Positions 33,628 through 45,771 are shown, numbered from the stretch's first letter. The stretch: DNA of 64,000 nucleotides from an uncultured Aquimarina sp. (GCA_947498775.1 CANMLL010000006.1:124001-188000), one strand, 5' to 3'. Numbers and translations: made by a program. The notes: generated by a model from the letters alone, not told the origin.

Positions 33628-35214
33628 ATGAAATTTACAGAAGAAATAGGAAGAAGAAGAACCTTTGGCATCATTTCTCACCCTGATGCAGGTAAGACGA
33701 CTTTGACCGAAAAATTATTATTATTTGGAGGTGCAATTCAAGAGGCTGGGGCCGTAAAGTCTAATAAGATTAAAAAAGGGGCTACGAGTGATTTCATGGA
33801 AATTGAACGTCAACGAGGTATATCTGTAGCAACTTCTGTATTGGCCTTCGAATACAAAAATATCAAAGTTAATATCCTTGATACTCCCGGTCATAAAGAT
33901 TTTGCAGAAGACACTTTTAGAACGTTAACTGCTGTGGATAGTGTTATTGTAGTAATTGATGTTGCAAAAGGTGTTGAGGAACAGACCGAAAAACTAGTAT
34001 CGGTATGTAGGATGAGAAATATTCCTATGATTGTTTTTATCAATAAACTTGACCGAGAAGGGAAAGATGCCTTTGAACTACTTGACGAAGTTGAACAAAA
34101 ACTAGGTTTGAAAGTTACTCCTTTGAGTTTTCCCATAGGAATGGGATATGATTTTAAGGGAATTTATAATATTTGGGAGAAAAATATTAATCTGTTTAGT
34201 GGAGACAGTCGAAAAAACATAGAAGAAACTATTAAAATTTCAGATTTATCCTCTAAAGAACTTAATACAACTATCGGTGATGATTATGCGGACACCTTGC
34301 GCGAAGAGCTTGAATTGGTTGAAGGTATTTATCCAAAATTTGATCAAAAAGCTTATCAAGCGGGTGAACTACAGCCGGTCTTTTTTGGTTCGGCTTTAAA
34401 CAATTTTGGCGTTAGAGAGTTGCTAGATTGTTTCATCACTATCGCACCGCCCCCAAGACCTAAAGAAAGTGATATTCGTCTTGTTAAACCAGAAGAAAAG
34501 GACTTTACCGGATTTGTCTTTAAGATTCATGCCAATATGGATCCAAAACATAGAGATCGACTTGCCTTTATAAAAATTGTTTCGGGTACTTTTGAAAGAA
34601 ATGTGCCTTACCTGCACACAAGGCATAACAAAAAACTCAAGTTTTCGAGCCCCAATGCTTTTTTTGCCGAAAAAAAGCAAATTGTAGATATTTCATATCC
34701 TGGAGATATTGTAGGATTGCATGATACCGGAAACTTCAAAATTGGTGATACGTTAACCAAAGGAGAAGTACTTCATTATAAAGGAATCCCAAGTTTCTCT
34801 CCTGAGCATTTTAGATATATCAACAATGCAGATCCAATGAAATCCAAACAATTGGCTAAAGGAATAGATCAGTTAATGGATGAAGGAGTTGCCCAGTTAT
34901 TTACCTTGGAATTAAATGGAAGAAAAGTAATAGGTACCGTAGGAGCGCTTCAGTATGAAGTTATCCAATATCGATTAGAACATGAATATGGTGCCAAATG
35001 CACCTATGAAAACTTAAACGTTCATAAAGCGTGTTGGGTGGATCCAAAAGACAATACCAACGATGAATTTAAAGATTTCAAAAGGGTAAAAAGCAAATTC
35101 TTAGCAAAAGACAAGCAAGGTCAATTAGTGTTTTTTGCTGATTCATCATTTAGTCTGCAAATGACACAACAAAAATACCCATCTATCATATTTCACTTTA
35201 CGTCAGAATTCTAA
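33628..35214 (+). CDS. prfC: Peptide chain release factor 3
   Basis: 528 residues, GTPase that recycles RF1/RF2 from the ribosome after termination. G motifs: G1 HPDAGKTTL, switch I with RGISVATSVLAFEY, G3 DTPGHKDF, G4 NKLDRE; followed by domain II and the RF3 C-terminal domain (MDEGVAQLFTLE, GALQYEVIQYRLEHEYGAKC). Length matches the bacterial family. Single gene with its own promoter and a strong terminator at 35216. Confidence 0.96.
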   Translation: MKFTEEIGRRRTFGIISHPDAGKTTLTEKLLLFGGAIQEAGAVKSNKIKKGATSDFMEIERQRGISVATSVLAFEYKNIKVNILDTPGHKDFAEDTFRTLTAVDSVIVVIDVAKGVEEQTEKLVSVCRMRNIPMIVFINKLDREGKDAFELLDEVEQKLGLKVTPLSFPIGMGYDFKGIYNIWEKNINLFSGDSRKNIEETIKISDLSSKELNTTIGDDYADTLREELELVEGIYPKFDQKAYQAGELQPVFFGSALNNFGVRELLDCFITIAPPPRPKESDIRLVKPEEKDFTGFVFKIHANMDPKHRDRLAFIKIVSGTFERNVPYLHTRHNKKLKFSSPNAFFAEKKQIVDISYPGDIVGLHDTGNFKIGDTLTKGEVLHYKGIPSFSPEHFRYINNADPMKSKQLAKGIDQLMDEGVAQLFTLELNGRKVIGTVGALQYEVIQYRLEHEYGAKCTYENLNVHKACWVDPKDNTNDEFKDFKRVKSKFLAKDKQGQLVFFADSSFSLQMTQQKYPSIIFHFTSEF

Positions 35215-35215
35215 G

Positions 35216-35256
35216 AAAACAACCGATTAGGATAGTATCCTAATCGGTTGTTTTTT
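35216..35256. terminator. Strong terminator between converging prfC and DUF3467 genes
   Basis: 17-bp perfect stem from AAAACAACCGATTAGGA to its complement, 5-base loop, then T-run; A-run on the other side makes it bidirectional. Confidence 0.9.
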
Positions 35257-35278
35257 AAATTCTATTTCTGATTATCTA

Positions 35279-35593
35279 CTAAGCCTCTCCCGTAGGACCA
35301 AAATTCATAGGTATTGGTGGCTGTTCATAATCCTTTATCTCTCCGTGCGCAGATTCGAATCTATTTACATTATCATTAAGTGCTTTAAGTAATCTTTTGG
35401 CATGTTGCGGTGTTAGAATAATTCTACTTTTCACCTTGCTTTTAGGTCTACCTGGCATAATATTAACAAAATCGACTACAAATTCTGAAACTGAATGATT
35501 TATAATAGCAAGATTACTATAGATTCCATCTGCAACAGATTCGTCTAACTCAATATTTATCTGATTTTGATTTTGATTTTTCTTCTCTGCCAT
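35279..35593 (-). CDS. DUF3467 family protein
   Basis: 104 residues from ATG 35593 (MAEKKNQNQ); the frame to 35665 adds residues from the rpoC terminator region and is rejected. The core INIELDESVADGIYSNLAII and FVNIMPGRPKSKVKSRIILT, ending in a HAKRLLKALNDN helix, is diagnostic of DUF3467, a small conserved Bacteroidetes protein with no known function. It commonly lies next to rpoC, as it does here, 161 bases downstream of it in the same direction but beyond a large hairpin. Confidence 0.9.
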   Translation of the reverse strand: MAEKKNQNQNQINIELDESVADGIYSNLAIINHSVSEFVVDFVNIMPGRPKSKVKSRIILTPQHAKRLLKALNDNVNRFESAHGEIKDYEQPPIPMNFGPTGEA

Positions 35594-35633
35594 CTTACTT
35601 TTTTTTGATTTGCATCTTATATAAAAAAGAAAA

Positions 35634-35742
35634 CCTGCCTGAAAAGTATAAATAACCTTTGCCAATCATATTGAGCGGAATCGAAATGTATTTCTCAACT
35701 CCGTTCAAAATGACAGTTAGTCAAAGTTACTTTTCAGGCAGG
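35634..35742 (-). terminator. rpoC terminator with a REP-like element in its loop
   Basis: 15-bp perfect arms CCTGCCTGAAAAGTA (35634-35648) and its complement (35728-35742), 13 bases after the rpoC stop; on the minus strand a T-rich tract (TTTTCTTTTTT) follows. The 79-base loop contains an imperfect palindrome at 35671-35713 (TTGAGCGGA-TCGAAA ... TTTCTCAACTCCGTTCAA), a repeat type seen scattered in flavobacterial genomes. Confidence 0.7.
35671..35713. repeat. REP-like palindromic element
   Basis: Imperfect inverted repeat TTGAGCGGAATCGAAA / TTTCTCAACTCCGTTCAA, higher in GC than its surroundings, sitting inside the rpoC terminator loop. Assignment as a dispersed repeat is from memory of similar sequences, not a search. 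Confidence 0.5.
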
Positions 35743-35754
35743 GCTACACTATAT

Positions 35755-38700
35755 TTAGTTATAATTTACTTCTTGTCGTTGCTCCATTCTATCTTCAAAC
35801 TCTTCCTTAGAACCCACAATAATACTCTCATAGTCTCTCATACCAGTACCTGCAGGAATTCTATGTCCAACAATTACATTTTCTTTAAGGCCTTCGAGCA
35901 TATCAATTTTACCACTTACAGCAGCTTCGTTCAATACTTTTGTAGTTTCCTGGAAAGAAGCCGCAGAGATAAATGATTTGGTTTGAAGCGAAGCTCTTGT
36001 AATACCCTGAAGTATTGGAGTCGCAGTTGCCGGAGATGCATCTCTAGCCGTTACCAAGTTTTTATCATCCCTACGTAAAACAGAATTTTCATCTCTCAAA
36101 TCACGAGGAGAAATAATTTGTCCTGGTTTAAGGTTTTCACTACCCCCAGCGTCTTCAACGACTTTCATTCCGAAAATCTCATCATTCTCTTCAATAAAGT
36201 CTGATTTATGAACCAATTGATTTTCTAAGAAAATAGTATCACCCGGATCCTGAATTCTTACTTTACGCATCATCTGGCGTACCACTACTTCAAAATGCTT
36301 ATCATTGATTTTCACACCTTGCAGTCGATATACTTCTTGTACTTCGTTAACCAGATACTGTTGTACAGCAGAAGGTCCTTTAATCTTAAGGATATCTTCG
36401 GGAGTAACCGAACCATCAGAAAGAGGAATTCCTGCACGTACATAGTCATTTTCTTGCACTAGTATTTGATTAGAAAGTTTAACCAAATACTTTTTAATCT
36501 CACCAATTCTTGACTCAACAATGATCTCACGGTTTCCTCGCTTGATTTTACCAAACGATACTACCCCATCTATTTCACTTACAACCGCTGGATTTGATGG
36601 ATTACGTGCCTCGAATAATTCTGTTACTCTTGGTAGACCTCCTGTAATATCACCTGCCTTAGCAGATTTACGAGGAATTTTAACTAAAATCTTTCCTACT
36701 TTGATTTTGTCATTATCATCTACCATTAGGTGAGCTCCTACAGGAAGGTTATAAGAACGTAATACTTCATCTCCTTTTCCGTATATAAGCAGTGTAGGTA
36801 TTTTTTTCTTATCACGAGATTCTGAAATTACTTTTTCTTTGAACCCGGTTTGTTCGTCGGTTTCGACCTGATATGTTATTCCTTGCTCTATATTTTCATA
36901 CTGCACCTTACCGGCAAATTCTGAAATAATAACTCCGTTATAAGGATCCCATTCGCAAACAACCTGTTCTTCTTCTAACTTATCACCATCTTTAATAAAC
37001 AATTGTGAACCATAAGGAATTAAGTTCGTACTTAAAACAATTTTGGTTTTAGGATCAATAACTTTAATTTCTGAAGTACGAGAGATCACTACATCAATTT
37101 CATTTCCTTCAGCATCTTCTCCTTTAACCGTTTTAAGTTCTTCTATTTCGGCTTTACCAGCGAATTTAGATTTCAATTGGTTTTCTTCTGAAATGTTACT
37201 TGCAATACCTCCTACATGGAATGTACGTAGGGTAAGCTGCGTACCTGGTTCTCCAATGGATTGCGCAGCAACAACTCCTACCGCTTCACCGCGTTGAACA
37301 GTTTTTCCGGTAGCAAGATTACGACCATAACACTTCACACAAATTCCTTTTTTGGCTTCACAAGTAAGTGCCGAGCGTACTTCTACAGATTCTACAGGAG
37401 AATTTTCAATAATCTTAGCTGTAGCATCATCAATTTCAACTCCAGCTTCAACAAGTACTTCTTGAGTAAGAGGATTGATAACATCTTGTAAAGAGGTTCT
37501 ACCAACTATTCTAGCGCCAAGTCCCTCAATGATCTCTTCATTTTTCTTTAAAGGCGACACTTCCACTCCTCTAAGTGTACCACAATCTTCTATATTTACG
37601 ATTACATCCTGAGCCACATCAACCAAACGACGAGTTAAATATCCAGCATCGGCAGTTTTAAGTGCTGTATCTGCAAGACCCTTACGAGCACCGTGAGTAG
37701 AGATAAAGTATTCAAGAATAGAAAGTCCCTCTTTAAAGTTAGAAAGAATAGGGTTTTCAATAATCTCTCCACCTGCAGAACTAGCCTTTTTAGGTTTCGC
37801 CATCAATCCACGCATACCTGTTAACTGGCGAATCTGTTCTTTAGAACCCCTTGCACCAGAATCAAGCATCATGTATACCGAGTTAAACCCTTGTTGATCT
37901 TCTCTAATACGCTTCATCGACAATTCGGTCAATGCCGCATTTGTAGAGGTCCAGATATCAATAACCTGATTATAACGCTCATTATTCGTAATAAGACCCA
38001 TGTTATAGCTTCCTACGATTTCGTCCACTTTCTTATTAGCGTTTGCGATCATAGTATGCTTTTCTTTAGGTATAATAATATCACCCAAACTAAATGATAA
38101 TCCACCCTGGAATGCAAAATTATATCCCAATGTCTTAATCTCATCTAAGAAAGCAGCTGTTTCAGGAACACTAGTAACCTTAAGGATATCTCCAATAATA
38201 TCTCTAAGAGATTTTTTTGTCAATACCTCATTAATGTAACCAGCTTTTTCGGGAACTTTTTCATTAAAAAGAACTCTACCAGTGGTTGTTTCAATAATTC
38301 TGGTTACCAATTCTCCTTCTTCATTAATATCCTTTGTACGAACTTTGATATTAGCATTAATATCAAGTCTTTTCTCGTTATAAGCAATAATAACTTCTTC
38401 TGGAGAGTAGAATGTTAAACCTTCTCCTTTAATTTTTAATTCTCCTTCAGAAATACGAGACTTGGTCATATAATAAAGACCGAGAACCATATCCTGAGAA
38501 GGTACGGTTACCGGTGAACCATTTGCAGGGTTTAGAATATTATGTGATGCCAGCATCAATAACTGAGATTCTAAAATTGCTTCTGGTCCTAATGGTAAAT
38601 GTACCGCCATTTGATCACCATCAAAATCGGCATTAAATGCAGTACAAACCAATGGGTGTAACTGTATCGCTTTACCTTCTATAAGTTTTGGCTGGAATGC

Positions 38701-40056
38701 CTGAATACCAAGACGGTGAAGCGTAGGAGCACGGTTAAGTAATACCGGATGTCCTTTAAGAACATTCTCTAAGATATCCCAAACCACTGGCTCTTTTCTA
38801 TCTATAATCTTTTTGGCAGATTTTACTGTTTTTACAATACCACGTTCTATCAGTTTTCTAATTACAAAAGGCTTGTAAAGCTCTGCGGCCATATTTTTTG
38901 GAAGACCACACTCAAACAATTTCAATTCTGGTCCAACAACAATTACCGAACGAGCAGAATAATCCACACGTTTACCAAGCAAGTTTTGACGGAAACGTCC
39001 TTGCTTACCTTTTAATGAATCTGATAATGATTTTAATGGTCTGTTTGAATCTGTCTTAACGGCAGACGCTTTACGGGTATTGTCAAAAAGAGAATCAACA
39101 GATTCCTGAAGCATACGTTTTTCGTTACGAAGGATTACTTCGGGAGCTTTAATCTCCATCAAACGTTTTAAACGATTGTTACGTATGATCACACGGCGAT
39201 ATAAGTCATTCAAATCTGATGTTGCGAAACGACCTCCATCAAGTGGCACCAACGGACGTAATTCTGGCGGAATTACTGGTACTACTTTAAGAATCATCCA
39301 CTCAGGGTGGTTTTCTCTATTTTTATTTGCATCACGGAACGATTCTACAACCTGAAGTCTCTTAAGCGCTTCGGTTTTACGTTGTTTAGAAGTTTCGTTA
39401 TTTGCTTTATGTCTTAACTCATAAGAAAGTGCATCAAGATCGATTCTTCTAAGAATCTCGATCAAGCACTCTGCTCCCATCTTAGCGATAAATTTGTTAG
39501 GATCAGTATCATCAAGATATAAATTTTCTTGAGGAAGACTATCTAAGATATTAAGGTATTCTTCTTCTGTAAGGAAGTCCATCTTTTGTACTGGTTCTCC
39601 TTCTTCATTTTTGGCAATACCTGGTTGAATTACCACGTAACGTTCGTAGTAAATGATCATATCCAGTTTCTTAGAAGGAAGCCCTAATAAGTATCCTATT
39701 TTATTTGGTAAAGAACGGAAATACCAGATGTGCGCAACTGGTACAACTAAGTTTATGTGTCCCACACGATCTCTACGAACTTTCTTTTCGGTAACCTCTA
39801 CACCACATCGATCACAAACAATACCTTTGTAACGAATTCTTTTATATTTACCACAAGCACATTCAAAGTCCTTTACAGGTCCAAAAATACGCTCACAGAA
39901 CAAACCATCACGCTCAGGTTTGTGAGTACGATAATTGATAGTTTCTGGCTTAAGTACTTCTCCGTTAGAAACTGCCAAAATTGATTCTGGAGAGGCTAAA
40001 CCAATAGAGATTTTATTAAATCTCTTTACTGTATTCTTATCATTATTTCTTGCCAT
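35755..40056 (-). CDS. rpoC: DNA-directed RNA polymerase subunit beta'
   Basis: 1433 residues. The N-terminal zinc ribbon ([20 protein letters not shown]), the lid/rudder region, catalytic NADFDGDQM binding Mg2+ at the active site, trigger loop/bridge helix region ([20 protein letters not shown]), the second zinc site ([13 protein letters not shown]) and the C-terminal [13 protein letters not shown] are all present. Forms core polymerase with beta, alpha and omega. It is last in the secE-nusG-rplKAJL-rpoBC series; 73 bases separate it from rpoB. Confidence 0.98.
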   Translation of the reverse strand: MARNNDKNTVKRFNKISIGLASPESILAVSNGEVLKPETINYRTHKPERDGLFCERIFGPVKDFECACGKYKRIRYKGIVCDRCGVEVTEKKVRRDRVGHINLVVPVAHIWYFRSLPNKIGYLLGLPSKKLDMIIYYERYVVIQPGIAKNEEGEPVQKMDFLTEEEYLNILDSLPQENLYLDDTDPNKFIAKMGAECLIEILRRIDLDALSYELRHKANNETSKQRKTEALKRLQVVESFRDANKNRENHPEWMILKVVPVIPPELRPLVPLDGGRFATSDLNDLYRRVIIRNNRLKRLMEIKAPEVILRNEKRMLQESVDSLFDNTRKASAVKTDSNRPLKSLSDSLKGKQGRFRQNLLGKRVDYSARSVIVVGPELKLFECGLPKNMAAELYKPFVIRKLIERGIVKTVKSAKKIIDRKEPVVWDILENVLKGHPVLLNRAPTLHRLGIQAFQPKLIEGKAIQLHPLVCTAFNADFDGDQMAVHLPLGPEAILESQLLMLASHNILNPANGSPVTVPSQDMVLGLYYMTKSRISEGELKIKGEGLTFYSPEEVIIAYNEKRLDINANIKVRTKDINEEGELVTRIIETTTGRVLFNEKVPEKAGYINEVLTKKSLRDIIGDILKVTSVPETAAFLDEIKTLGYNFAFQGGLSFSLGDIIIPKEKHTMIANANKKVDEIVGSYNMGLITNNERYNQVIDIWTSTNAALTELSMKRIREDQQGFNSVYMMLDSGARGSKEQIRQLTGMRGLMAKPKKASSAGGEIIENPILSNFKEGLSILEYFISTHGARKGLADTALKTADAGYLTRRLVDVAQDVIVNIEDCGTLRGVEVSPLKKNEEIIEGLGARIVGRTSLQDVINPLTQEVLVEAGVEIDDATAKIIENSPVESVEVRSALTCEAKKGICVKCYGRNLATGKTVQRGEAVGVVAAQSIGEPGTQLTLRTFHVGGIASNISEENQLKSKFAGKAEIEELKTVKGEDAEGNEIDVVISRTSEIKVIDPKTKIVLSTNLIPYGSQLFIKDGDKLEEEQVVCEWDPYNGVIISEFAGKVQYENIEQGITYQVETDEQTGFKEKVISESRDKKKIPTLLIYGKGDEVLRSYNLPVGAHLMVDDNDKIKVGKILVKIPRKSAKAGDITGGLPRVTELFEARNPSNPAVVSEIDGVVSFGKIKRGNREIIVESRIGEIKKYLVKLSNQILVQENDYVRAGIPLSDGSVTPEDILKIKGPSAVQQYLVNEVQEVYRLQGVKINDKHFEVVVRQMMRKVRIQDPGDTIFLENQLVHKSDFIEENDEIFGMKVVEDAGGSENLKPGQIISPRDLRDENSVLRRDDKNLVTARDASPATATPILQGITRASLQTKSFISAASFQETTKVLNEAAVSGKIDMLEGLKENVIVGHRIPAGTGMRDYESIIVGSKEEFEDRMEQRQEVNYN

Positions 40057-40063
40057 TTTTTCT

Positions 40064-40119
40064 AGTATTCAGTATTAAGTATGCAGTATGCAACTTTAAA
40101 GCTACATACTGCTTACTGC
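40064..40119. repeat. Heptamer array in the rpoB-rpoC gap
   Basis: Four tandem heptamers AGTATTC, AGTATTA, AGTATGC, AGTATGC (40064-40091), then 14 bases further the complement CATACTG-CTTACTG-C (40105-40119). The two parts can pair in the transcript. Confidence 0.6.
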
Positions 40120-40129
40120 AAACTATTTT

Positions 40130-43100
40130 TTATTCTTCTAATCTGATATCCAGTCCTAGACCTTTTAATTCGTGCATTAATACATTAAAAGATTCTGGTA
40201 ATCCCGGTTCTGGCATAGGTTCACCTTTTACGATACTTTCGTATGTTTTGGCTCTTCCTATAACATCATCAGATTTTACAGTCAATATCTCACGTAGCGT
40301 ACTTGATGCTCCATAAGCTTCTAGTGCCCATACTTCCATTTCTCCAAAACGCTGACCTCCAAACTGTGCTTTACCACCAAGTGGTTGCTGAGTAATCAAC
40401 GAGTACGGACCTATAGAACGTGCATGCATCTTATCGTCTACCATGTGGCCTAATTTAAGCATGTAAATTACACCTACTGTAGCTGCCTGATCAAAACGAT
40501 CTCCTGTACCACCATCATATAAATATGTGTGTCCAAATCTTGGGATACCCGCTTCATCTGTAAACCCATTAATTTGTTCAAGAGAAGCACCATCAAAAAT
40601 TGGAGTAGCAAATTTTCTATTCAACTTTTGTCCTGCCCATCCTAATACAGTTTCATAAATCTGACCAATATTCATACGAGATGGCACTCCTAGTGGATTT
40701 AATACAATATCAACAGGTGTTCCATCCTCTAAGAATGGCATATCCTCTTCTCTTACGATACGTGCAACAATACCTTTGTTACCGTGACGACCTGCCATCT
40801 TATCTCCTACCTTAAGTTTACGTTTCTTAGCGATGTAAACTTTGGCAAGTTTTATAATTCCTGAAGGTAATTCATCTCCAACAGAGATTGTAAATTTCTC
40901 TCTTCTTAGATTACCCTGAAGATCATTTTCTTTAATTTTATAATTATGAATTAGATCTGCAACCATGCTATTAAGCTCATCATCTGTGGTCCAGGTTCCT
41001 TTGGTAAGGTGGGCATAATCATCAACGCTATTTAGCATTTTTTGAGTATACTTTTTACCTTTTGGAAGTACTTCTTCACCAAGATCATTCATCACTCCTT
41101 GTGATGTTTTACCACCTACAATAGCAAATAGTTTATCTACAAGTTCAGATTTTAATAATTCGAACTTGGTATCATACGATCTTTCTAAGGTTTCTATATC
41201 TTCTTTATCCTGAGAACGCTTGCGCTTATCTTTTATCGCACGGGCAAATAATTTTTTATCAATTACTACACCGTGTAGAGAAGGAGAAGCTTTTAATGAT
41301 GCATCTTTAACATCACCTGCTTTGTCTCCAAAGATAGCTCTCAATAATTTTTCCTCGGGTGTTGGATCACTTTCTCCTTTTGGAGTAATCTTACCAATAA
41401 GAATATCTCCTGGCTTGATTTCTGCACCAACACGGATCATTCCGTTTTCATCAAGGTCTTTTGTAGCTTCTTCAGAAACATTAGGGATATCATTAGTTAA
41501 TTCTTCATTACCTAATTTTGTATCTCTAACCTCAAGAGAATACTCATCAATATGGATAGATGTAAAGATATCATCTCTTACTACTTTTTCAGAAATTACG
41601 ATTGCATCCTCAAAGTTATACCCTTTCCAAGGCATAAAGGCTACTTTCATATTTCTACCTAAGGCAAGTTCTCCATTTTCTGTTGCATATCCTTGACATA
41701 ATACCTGACCTTTAGTCACCTTATCTCCTACTCTTACGATTGGTTTAAGGTTGATACTAGTACCCTGATTTGTCTTACGAAATTTTATTAGATCATATGT
41801 TTTTGAATCACCATCAAAGCTTACCATTCTCTCTTCATCGGTTCTATCGTACTTAATGGTAATTTTTTGTGCGTCTACATATTCTACAACTCCGGCTCCT
41901 TCTGCATTGATCAATACTCTAGAATCTGAAGCTACCTGTCGTTCTAACCCTGTACCTACAATAGGAGCATCTACTCTTAATAACGGTACTGCCTGGCGCA
42001 TCATGTTTGATCCCATCAATGCACGGTTTGCGTCATCGTGTTCTAGGAATGGAATCAATGAAGCCGAAATAGAAGCAATCTGATTAGGAGCAACATCAGC
42101 ATAATTCACGTTTGCTGGCTCAATCACCGGGAAATCGCCTTCCATACGTGCAATAACTTTTTCACTCTCAATAGTCCCATCTTCTTTCAATGCCAGGTTA
42201 GCCTGCATTATTAATTTTTCTTCCTCTTCTTCTGCACTTAAATATCTAAATTCAGAAAGATCCACTTTTCCATTCTCTACTTTACGATACGGAGTTTCTA
42301 AGAATCCCATTGAATTCACTTTTGCAAATACTGCAAGTGAAGAAATCAGACCAATATTTGGTCCTTCAGGAGTTTCGATAGGGCATAAACGACCATAATG
42401 TGTATAGTGTACATCACGTACTTCGAATCCTGCACGCTCACGAGATAAACCACCTGGTCCTAATGCCGATAATCTACGTTTGTGAGTAATCTCTGCCAAT
42501 GGATTTGTTTGATCCATAAATTGAGACAGCTGGTTTGTACCAAAGAAAGAATTGATCACCGAAGACAGTGTTTTTGCGTTGATCAAATCGATCGGTGTAA
42601 ACACTTCATTGTCTCTTACGTTCATTCTCTCTCGAATAGTTCGAGCCATACGAGCCAAACCAACACCAAACTGCTGAGATAATTGTTCTCCTACTGTTCT
42701 AACACGACGGTTAGAAAGGTGATCGATATCATCAATCTCGGCTTTAGAATTAATTAATTCTATTAAGTATTTTATGATGGTAATGATATCTTCTTTGGTA
42801 AGCACTTGCTTATCCATTGCTATATCAAGTCCCAATTTCTTATTCATTCTATAACGACCTACTTCACCAAGGTTGTAGCGTTGGTCTGAAAAGAATAACT
42901 TGTCAATAATACCCCTTGCAGTTTCCTCATCTGGCGGTTCTGCATTACGCAATTGGCGATATATGTGTTCTACCGCTTCTTTTTCAGAATTGGTAGGGTC
43001 CTTTTGTAGTGTATTATGAATAATTGCATAATCACCTTTTTGATTATCTTCTTTATGAAGCAAGATGGTTTTTGCTCCAGATTCGATAATCTCTTCAAGG

Positions 43101-43942
43101 TGGTCTTTGTCAAGAACTGTATCGCGGTCCAAAACAATTTCGTTACGCTCAATAGATACAACTTCTCCAGTATCTTCATCCACAAAATCTTCGTGCCATG
43201 TATTTAAAACACGTGCAGCTAATTTGCGTCCTAATACTTTCTTTAATCCAGATTTAGAAACTTTAACTTCTTCTGCAAGATCAAATATTTCTAAAATGTC
43301 TTTATCACGCTCAAATCCTATGGCGCGGAAAAGTGTCGTTACTGGTAATTTTTTCTTTCTATCGATATAGGCGTACATCACACTATTAATATCGGTAGCA
43401 AATTCTATCCAGGATCCCTTGAAAGGAATTACTCTGGCTGAATATAATTTGGTTCCATTTGCATGGAAAGATTGTCCAAAGAATACCCCTGGCGAACGGT
43501 GTAATTGAGATACAACAACACGTTCTGCACCATTAATACAAAAAGTACCACTTGGTGTCATATAAGGGATTGTTCCTAAATACACGTCCTGAACAATAGT
43601 TTCAAAGTCTTCGTGTTCTGGGTCTGTACAGAATAACTTAAGACGCGCCTTTAATGGTACACTATAAGTAAGACCTCTTTCAATACATTCCTGAAGATCA
43701 TATCTTGGAGGATCAACAAAATAATCTAAAAATTCTAGTACAAATTGATTACGAGTATCTGTAATCGGGAAGTTTTCCATGAAGGTATTGTATAAACCTT
43801 CGTTTCCTCTTTCTTCAGACTTTGTTTCTAATTGAAAGAAATCCTGAAAAGATTTGATCTGAATATCCAGAAAATCCGGATAATCGGGTCTGTTCTTTAC
43901 GGAAGAGAAATTCAATCTTTCTGTTTGCGTTGCTAACATCAA
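40130..43942 (-). CDS. rpoB: DNA-directed RNA polymerase subunit beta
   Basis: 1270 residues. The rifampicin-pocket region ([19 protein letters not shown]), [11 protein letters not shown], the active-site lysine region ([10 protein letters not shown]), and the C-terminal [19 protein letters not shown] stub are present. Length is typical of Bacteroidetes. In the rif region the usual Gln/Asp/His/Ser residues are conserved ([11 protein letters not shown]), so no resistance substitution is evident. Start at 43942 has a second Met next to it (MMLATQ), so 43939 is an equal choice. Confidence 0.98.
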   Translation of the reverse strand: MMLATQTERLNFSSVKNRPDYPDFLDIQIKSFQDFFQLETKSEERGNEGLYNTFMENFPITDTRNQFVLEFLDYFVDPPRYDLQECIERGLTYSVPLKARLKLFCTDPEHEDFETIVQDVYLGTIPYMTPSGTFCINGAERVVVSQLHRSPGVFFGQSFHANGTKLYSARVIPFKGSWIEFATDINSVMYAYIDRKKKLPVTTLFRAIGFERDKDILEIFDLAEEVKVSKSGLKKVLGRKLAARVLNTWHEDFVDEDTGEVVSIERNEIVLDRDTVLDKDHLEEIIESGAKTILLHKEDNQKGDYAIIHNTLQKDPTNSEKEAVEHIYRQLRNAEPPDEETARGIIDKLFFSDQRYNLGEVGRYRMNKKLGLDIAMDKQVLTKEDIITIIKYLIELINSKAEIDDIDHLSNRRVRTVGEQLSQQFGVGLARMARTIRERMNVRDNEVFTPIDLINAKTLSSVINSFFGTNQLSQFMDQTNPLAEITHKRRLSALGPGGLSRERAGFEVRDVHYTHYGRLCPIETPEGPNIGLISSLAVFAKVNSMGFLETPYRKVENGKVDLSEFRYLSAEEEEEKLIMQANLALKEDGTIESEKVIARMEGDFPVIEPANVNYADVAPNQIASISASLIPFLEHDDANRALMGSNMMRQAVPLLRVDAPIVGTGLERQVASDSRVLINAEGAGVVEYVDAQKITIKYDRTDEERMVSFDGDSKTYDLIKFRKTNQGTSINLKPIVRVGDKVTKGQVLCQGYATENGELALGRNMKVAFMPWKGYNFEDAIVISEKVVRDDIFTSIHIDEYSLEVRDTKLGNEELTNDIPNVSEEATKDLDENGMIRVGAEIKPGDILIGKITPKGESDPTPEEKLLRAIFGDKAGDVKDASLKASPSLHGVVIDKKLFARAIKDKRKRSQDKEDIETLERSYDTKFELLKSELVDKLFAIVGGKTSQGVMNDLGEEVLPKGKKYTQKMLNSVDDYAHLTKGTWTTDDELNSMVADLIHNYKIKENDLQGNLRREKFTISVGDELPSGIIKLAKVYIAKKRKLKVGDKMAGRHGNKGIVARIVREEDMPFLEDGTPVDIVLNPLGVPSRMNIGQIYETVLGWAGQKLNRKFATPIFDGASLEQINGFTDEAGIPRFGHTYLYDGGTGDRFDQAATVGVIYMLKLGHMVDDKMHARSIGPYSLITQQPLGGKAQFGGQRFGEMEVWALEAYGASSTLREILTVKSDDVIGRAKTYESIVKGEPMPEPGLPESFNVLMHELKGLGLDIRLEE

Positions 43943-44013
43943 TGGACGGAATTAAATTAAAATTTTAAAAAGGGTCGCGTATTTTTAACACTTCATGCTT
44001 ATATACGCAAAAT

Positions 44014-44050
44014 GGTTTAGACCTCAGAGAATGCTCTCTGGGTCTAAACC
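44014..44050 (-). promoter_or_regulatory. Hairpin in the rplL-rpoB gap (attenuator or processing site)
   Basis: GGTTTAGACC / GGTCTAAACC (10 bp) plus an inner CAGAGA / TCTCTG arm, separated by one bulged base, 4-base loop. On the minus strand only ATTTT follows. Its place between the ribosomal protein and polymerase genes parallels the attenuator/RNase III site of the E. coli rplL-rpoB gap. Confidence 0.65.
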
Positions 44051-44073
44051 TATGTGTTTAATCTATGGTAAGC

Positions 44074-44451
44074 TTACTTAAGCTCAACCTCTGCTCCTGC
44101 CTCTTCTAATTGAGCTTTTAGAGCTTCTGCTTCATCCTTTGCTATTCCTTCTTTGATTGCTTTAGGAGCTTCATCAACTAATCCTTTAGCATCTTTAAGA
44201 CCAAGACCAGTTAATTCTTTAACAAGTTTTACAACTGCTAATTTAGCACCACCAGCTGCTTTAAGGATTACATCGAATTCTGATTTTTCTTCAGCAGCTT
44301 CACCACCACCAGCGGCACCACCACCAGCAACAGCTACTGCAGCAGCAGCAGGCTCGATACCATATTCTTCTTTTAATATATCAGCTAACTCATTAACTTC
44401 TTTTACTGTTAAGTTAACTAATTGTTCTGCGAAATCTTTTAAATCTGCCAT
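44074..44451 (-). CDS. rplL: 50S ribosomal protein bL12 (L7/L12)
   Basis: 125 residues. N-terminal dimerisation domain ([19 protein letters not shown]), Ala/Gly-rich hinge (about 34-52) and C-terminal factor-binding domain ([20 protein letters not shown]). Forms the flexible stalk that recruits translational GTPases. It follows rplJ by 69 bases, the standard order. Confidence 0.98.
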   Translation of the reverse strand: MADLKDFAEQLVNLTVKEVNELADILKEEYGIEPAAAAVAVAGGGAAGGGEAAEEKSEFDVILKAAGGAKLAVVKLVKELTGLGLKDAKGLVDEAPKAIKEGIAKDEAEALKAQLEEAGAEVELK

Positions 44452-44520
44452 TTTCTATCGTTTTAATAAAATTTTTTAATTGAACTATAATTTGTTAAAA
44501 AGTGCGTACTCTATTATTGA

Positions 44521-45042
44521 TTATCCTTCTTTCTCGGATAATGTTTTAAGGATACCAGCTAGTGTACCTCCTCCTGATTTTAATGCTGAAATAACATTCT
44601 TAGCAGGCGACTGTAATAAGCCAATAATATCTCCGATAACTTCTTCTTTAGACTTAATATTCACTAAAGTCTCAAGACTGTCGTCACCAATAAAGATCGC
44701 TTCTTCTATAAAAGCTCCTTTTAATAGAGGTTTCTCTGATTTCTTACGAAATTCTTTGATAACCTTTGCAGGTGCATTTCCAGCTTCGGAAAACATTAAC
44801 GAGGTATTACCTTTTAATACATTTGGTAAATCTCCGAAATCCTTATCAGAATTCTCCATTGCTTTTGCAAGGAGTGTATTCTTAATTACTTTTAATGATA
44901 CATTAGCTTTAAAACAAGCTCTACGTAAATTTGAAGTTGTTCCTGCATCTAATCCTGAAATGTCTGCTAAATATATAATAGCGTTTTCAGCCAACTGAGC
45001 GGTTAAGTCTTCAATTACTAGTGATTTTTCTTCTCTTGTCAT
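44521..45042 (-). CDS. rplJ: 50S ribosomal protein uL10
   Basis: 173 residues. N-terminal rRNA-binding globular domain (REEKSLVIEDLTAQL, NTLLAKAM) and C-terminal helix that binds bL12 dimers. Base of the ribosomal stalk; in many bacteria the L10-(L12) complex also represses its own mRNA, but only 15 bases separate it from rplA here, so a leader regulator would have to lie within rplA. Confidence 0.97.
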   Translation of the reverse strand: MTREEKSLVIEDLTAQLAENAIIYLADISGLDAGTTSNLRRACFKANVSLKVIKNTLLAKAMENSDKDFGDLPNVLKGNTSLMFSEAGNAPAKVIKEFRKKSEKPLLKGAFIEEAIFIGDDSLETLVNIKSKEEVIGDIIGLLQSPAKNVISALKSGGGTLAGILKTLSEKEG

Positions 45043-45057
45043 AATCGTTTATCTTAA

Positions 45058-45753
45058 TTACCCAGCAAAGTTTTTAGTATCTATTTCAACTCCAGGACTC
45101 ATAGTAGAGGACATATATATTGACTTAATATATATACCTTTTGCAGTCTGTGGTTTTAACTTTACTAATGTTGTTAATAATTCTTTAGCATTTCCAGCTA
45201 TTTTTTCAGCATCGAAAGAAGATTTCCCTATTGCTGCATGAACAATACCTGTTTTATCAACTTTGAAATCAATCTTACCAGCTTTTACATCTGAAACTGC
45301 CTTTGAAACATCCATGGTTACAGTTCCCGTTTTTGGGTTAGGCATTAATCCACGAGGTCCTAATACTCTACCTAATGGTCCTAATTTACCCATAACACTA
45401 GGCATTGTGATGATTACATCAACATCTGTCCATCCACCTTTGATTTTATCAAGGTATTCATCAAGGCCTACAAAATCAGCACCTGCTTCTTTAGCCTCTG
45501 CTTCTTTGTCTGGGGTTACCAATGCCAATACTTTAACATCTTTACCTGTTCCGTGAGGTAATGTTACCACACCACGCACCATTTGATTTGCTTTACGAGG
45601 ATCTACGTTCAAACGAACGGCAAGATCTACAGAAGCATCAAAATTTACGTTTGTTATTTCTTTTATTAAAGAAGAAGCTTCTTCTACAGAATATGCCTTG
45701 TTGCTATCAACTTTAGCATTTGCTTCTTTTTGCTTTTTAGTTACTTTTGCCAT
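45058..45753 (-). CDS. rplA: 50S ribosomal protein uL1
   Basis: 231 residues; L1 stalk protein that binds 23S rRNA and moves with E-site tRNA. Conserved [20 protein letters not shown] and [15 protein letters not shown]. Starts 18 bases after rplK; in other bacteria L1 represses the rplK-rplA mRNA. Confidence 0.97.
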   Translation of the reverse strand: MAKVTKKQKEANAKVDSNKAYSVEEASSLIKEITNVNFDASVDLAVRLNVDPRKANQMVRGVVTLPHGTGKDVKVLALVTPDKEAEAKEAGADFVGLDEYLDKIKGGWTDVDVIITMPSVMGKLGPLGRVLGPRGLMPNPKTGTVTMDVSKAVSDVKAGKIDFKVDKTGIVHAAIGKSSFDAEKIAGNAKELLTTLVKLKPQTAKGIYIKSIYMSSTMSPGVEIDTKNFAG

Positions 45754-45771
45754 TTTGTAAACTTTTTTGGA

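Noticed and set aside
35594..35665. Longer start for the DUF3467 protein
   Set aside because: The extra residues are encoded by the rpoC terminator region and do not belong to the family, whose proteins begin near the MAEKK start.
30000..43900. Many open frames opposite the surface-protein, rpoC and rpoB genes
   Set aside because: They are shadows of strongly coding minus-strand frames, with no recognisable domains or credible starts.
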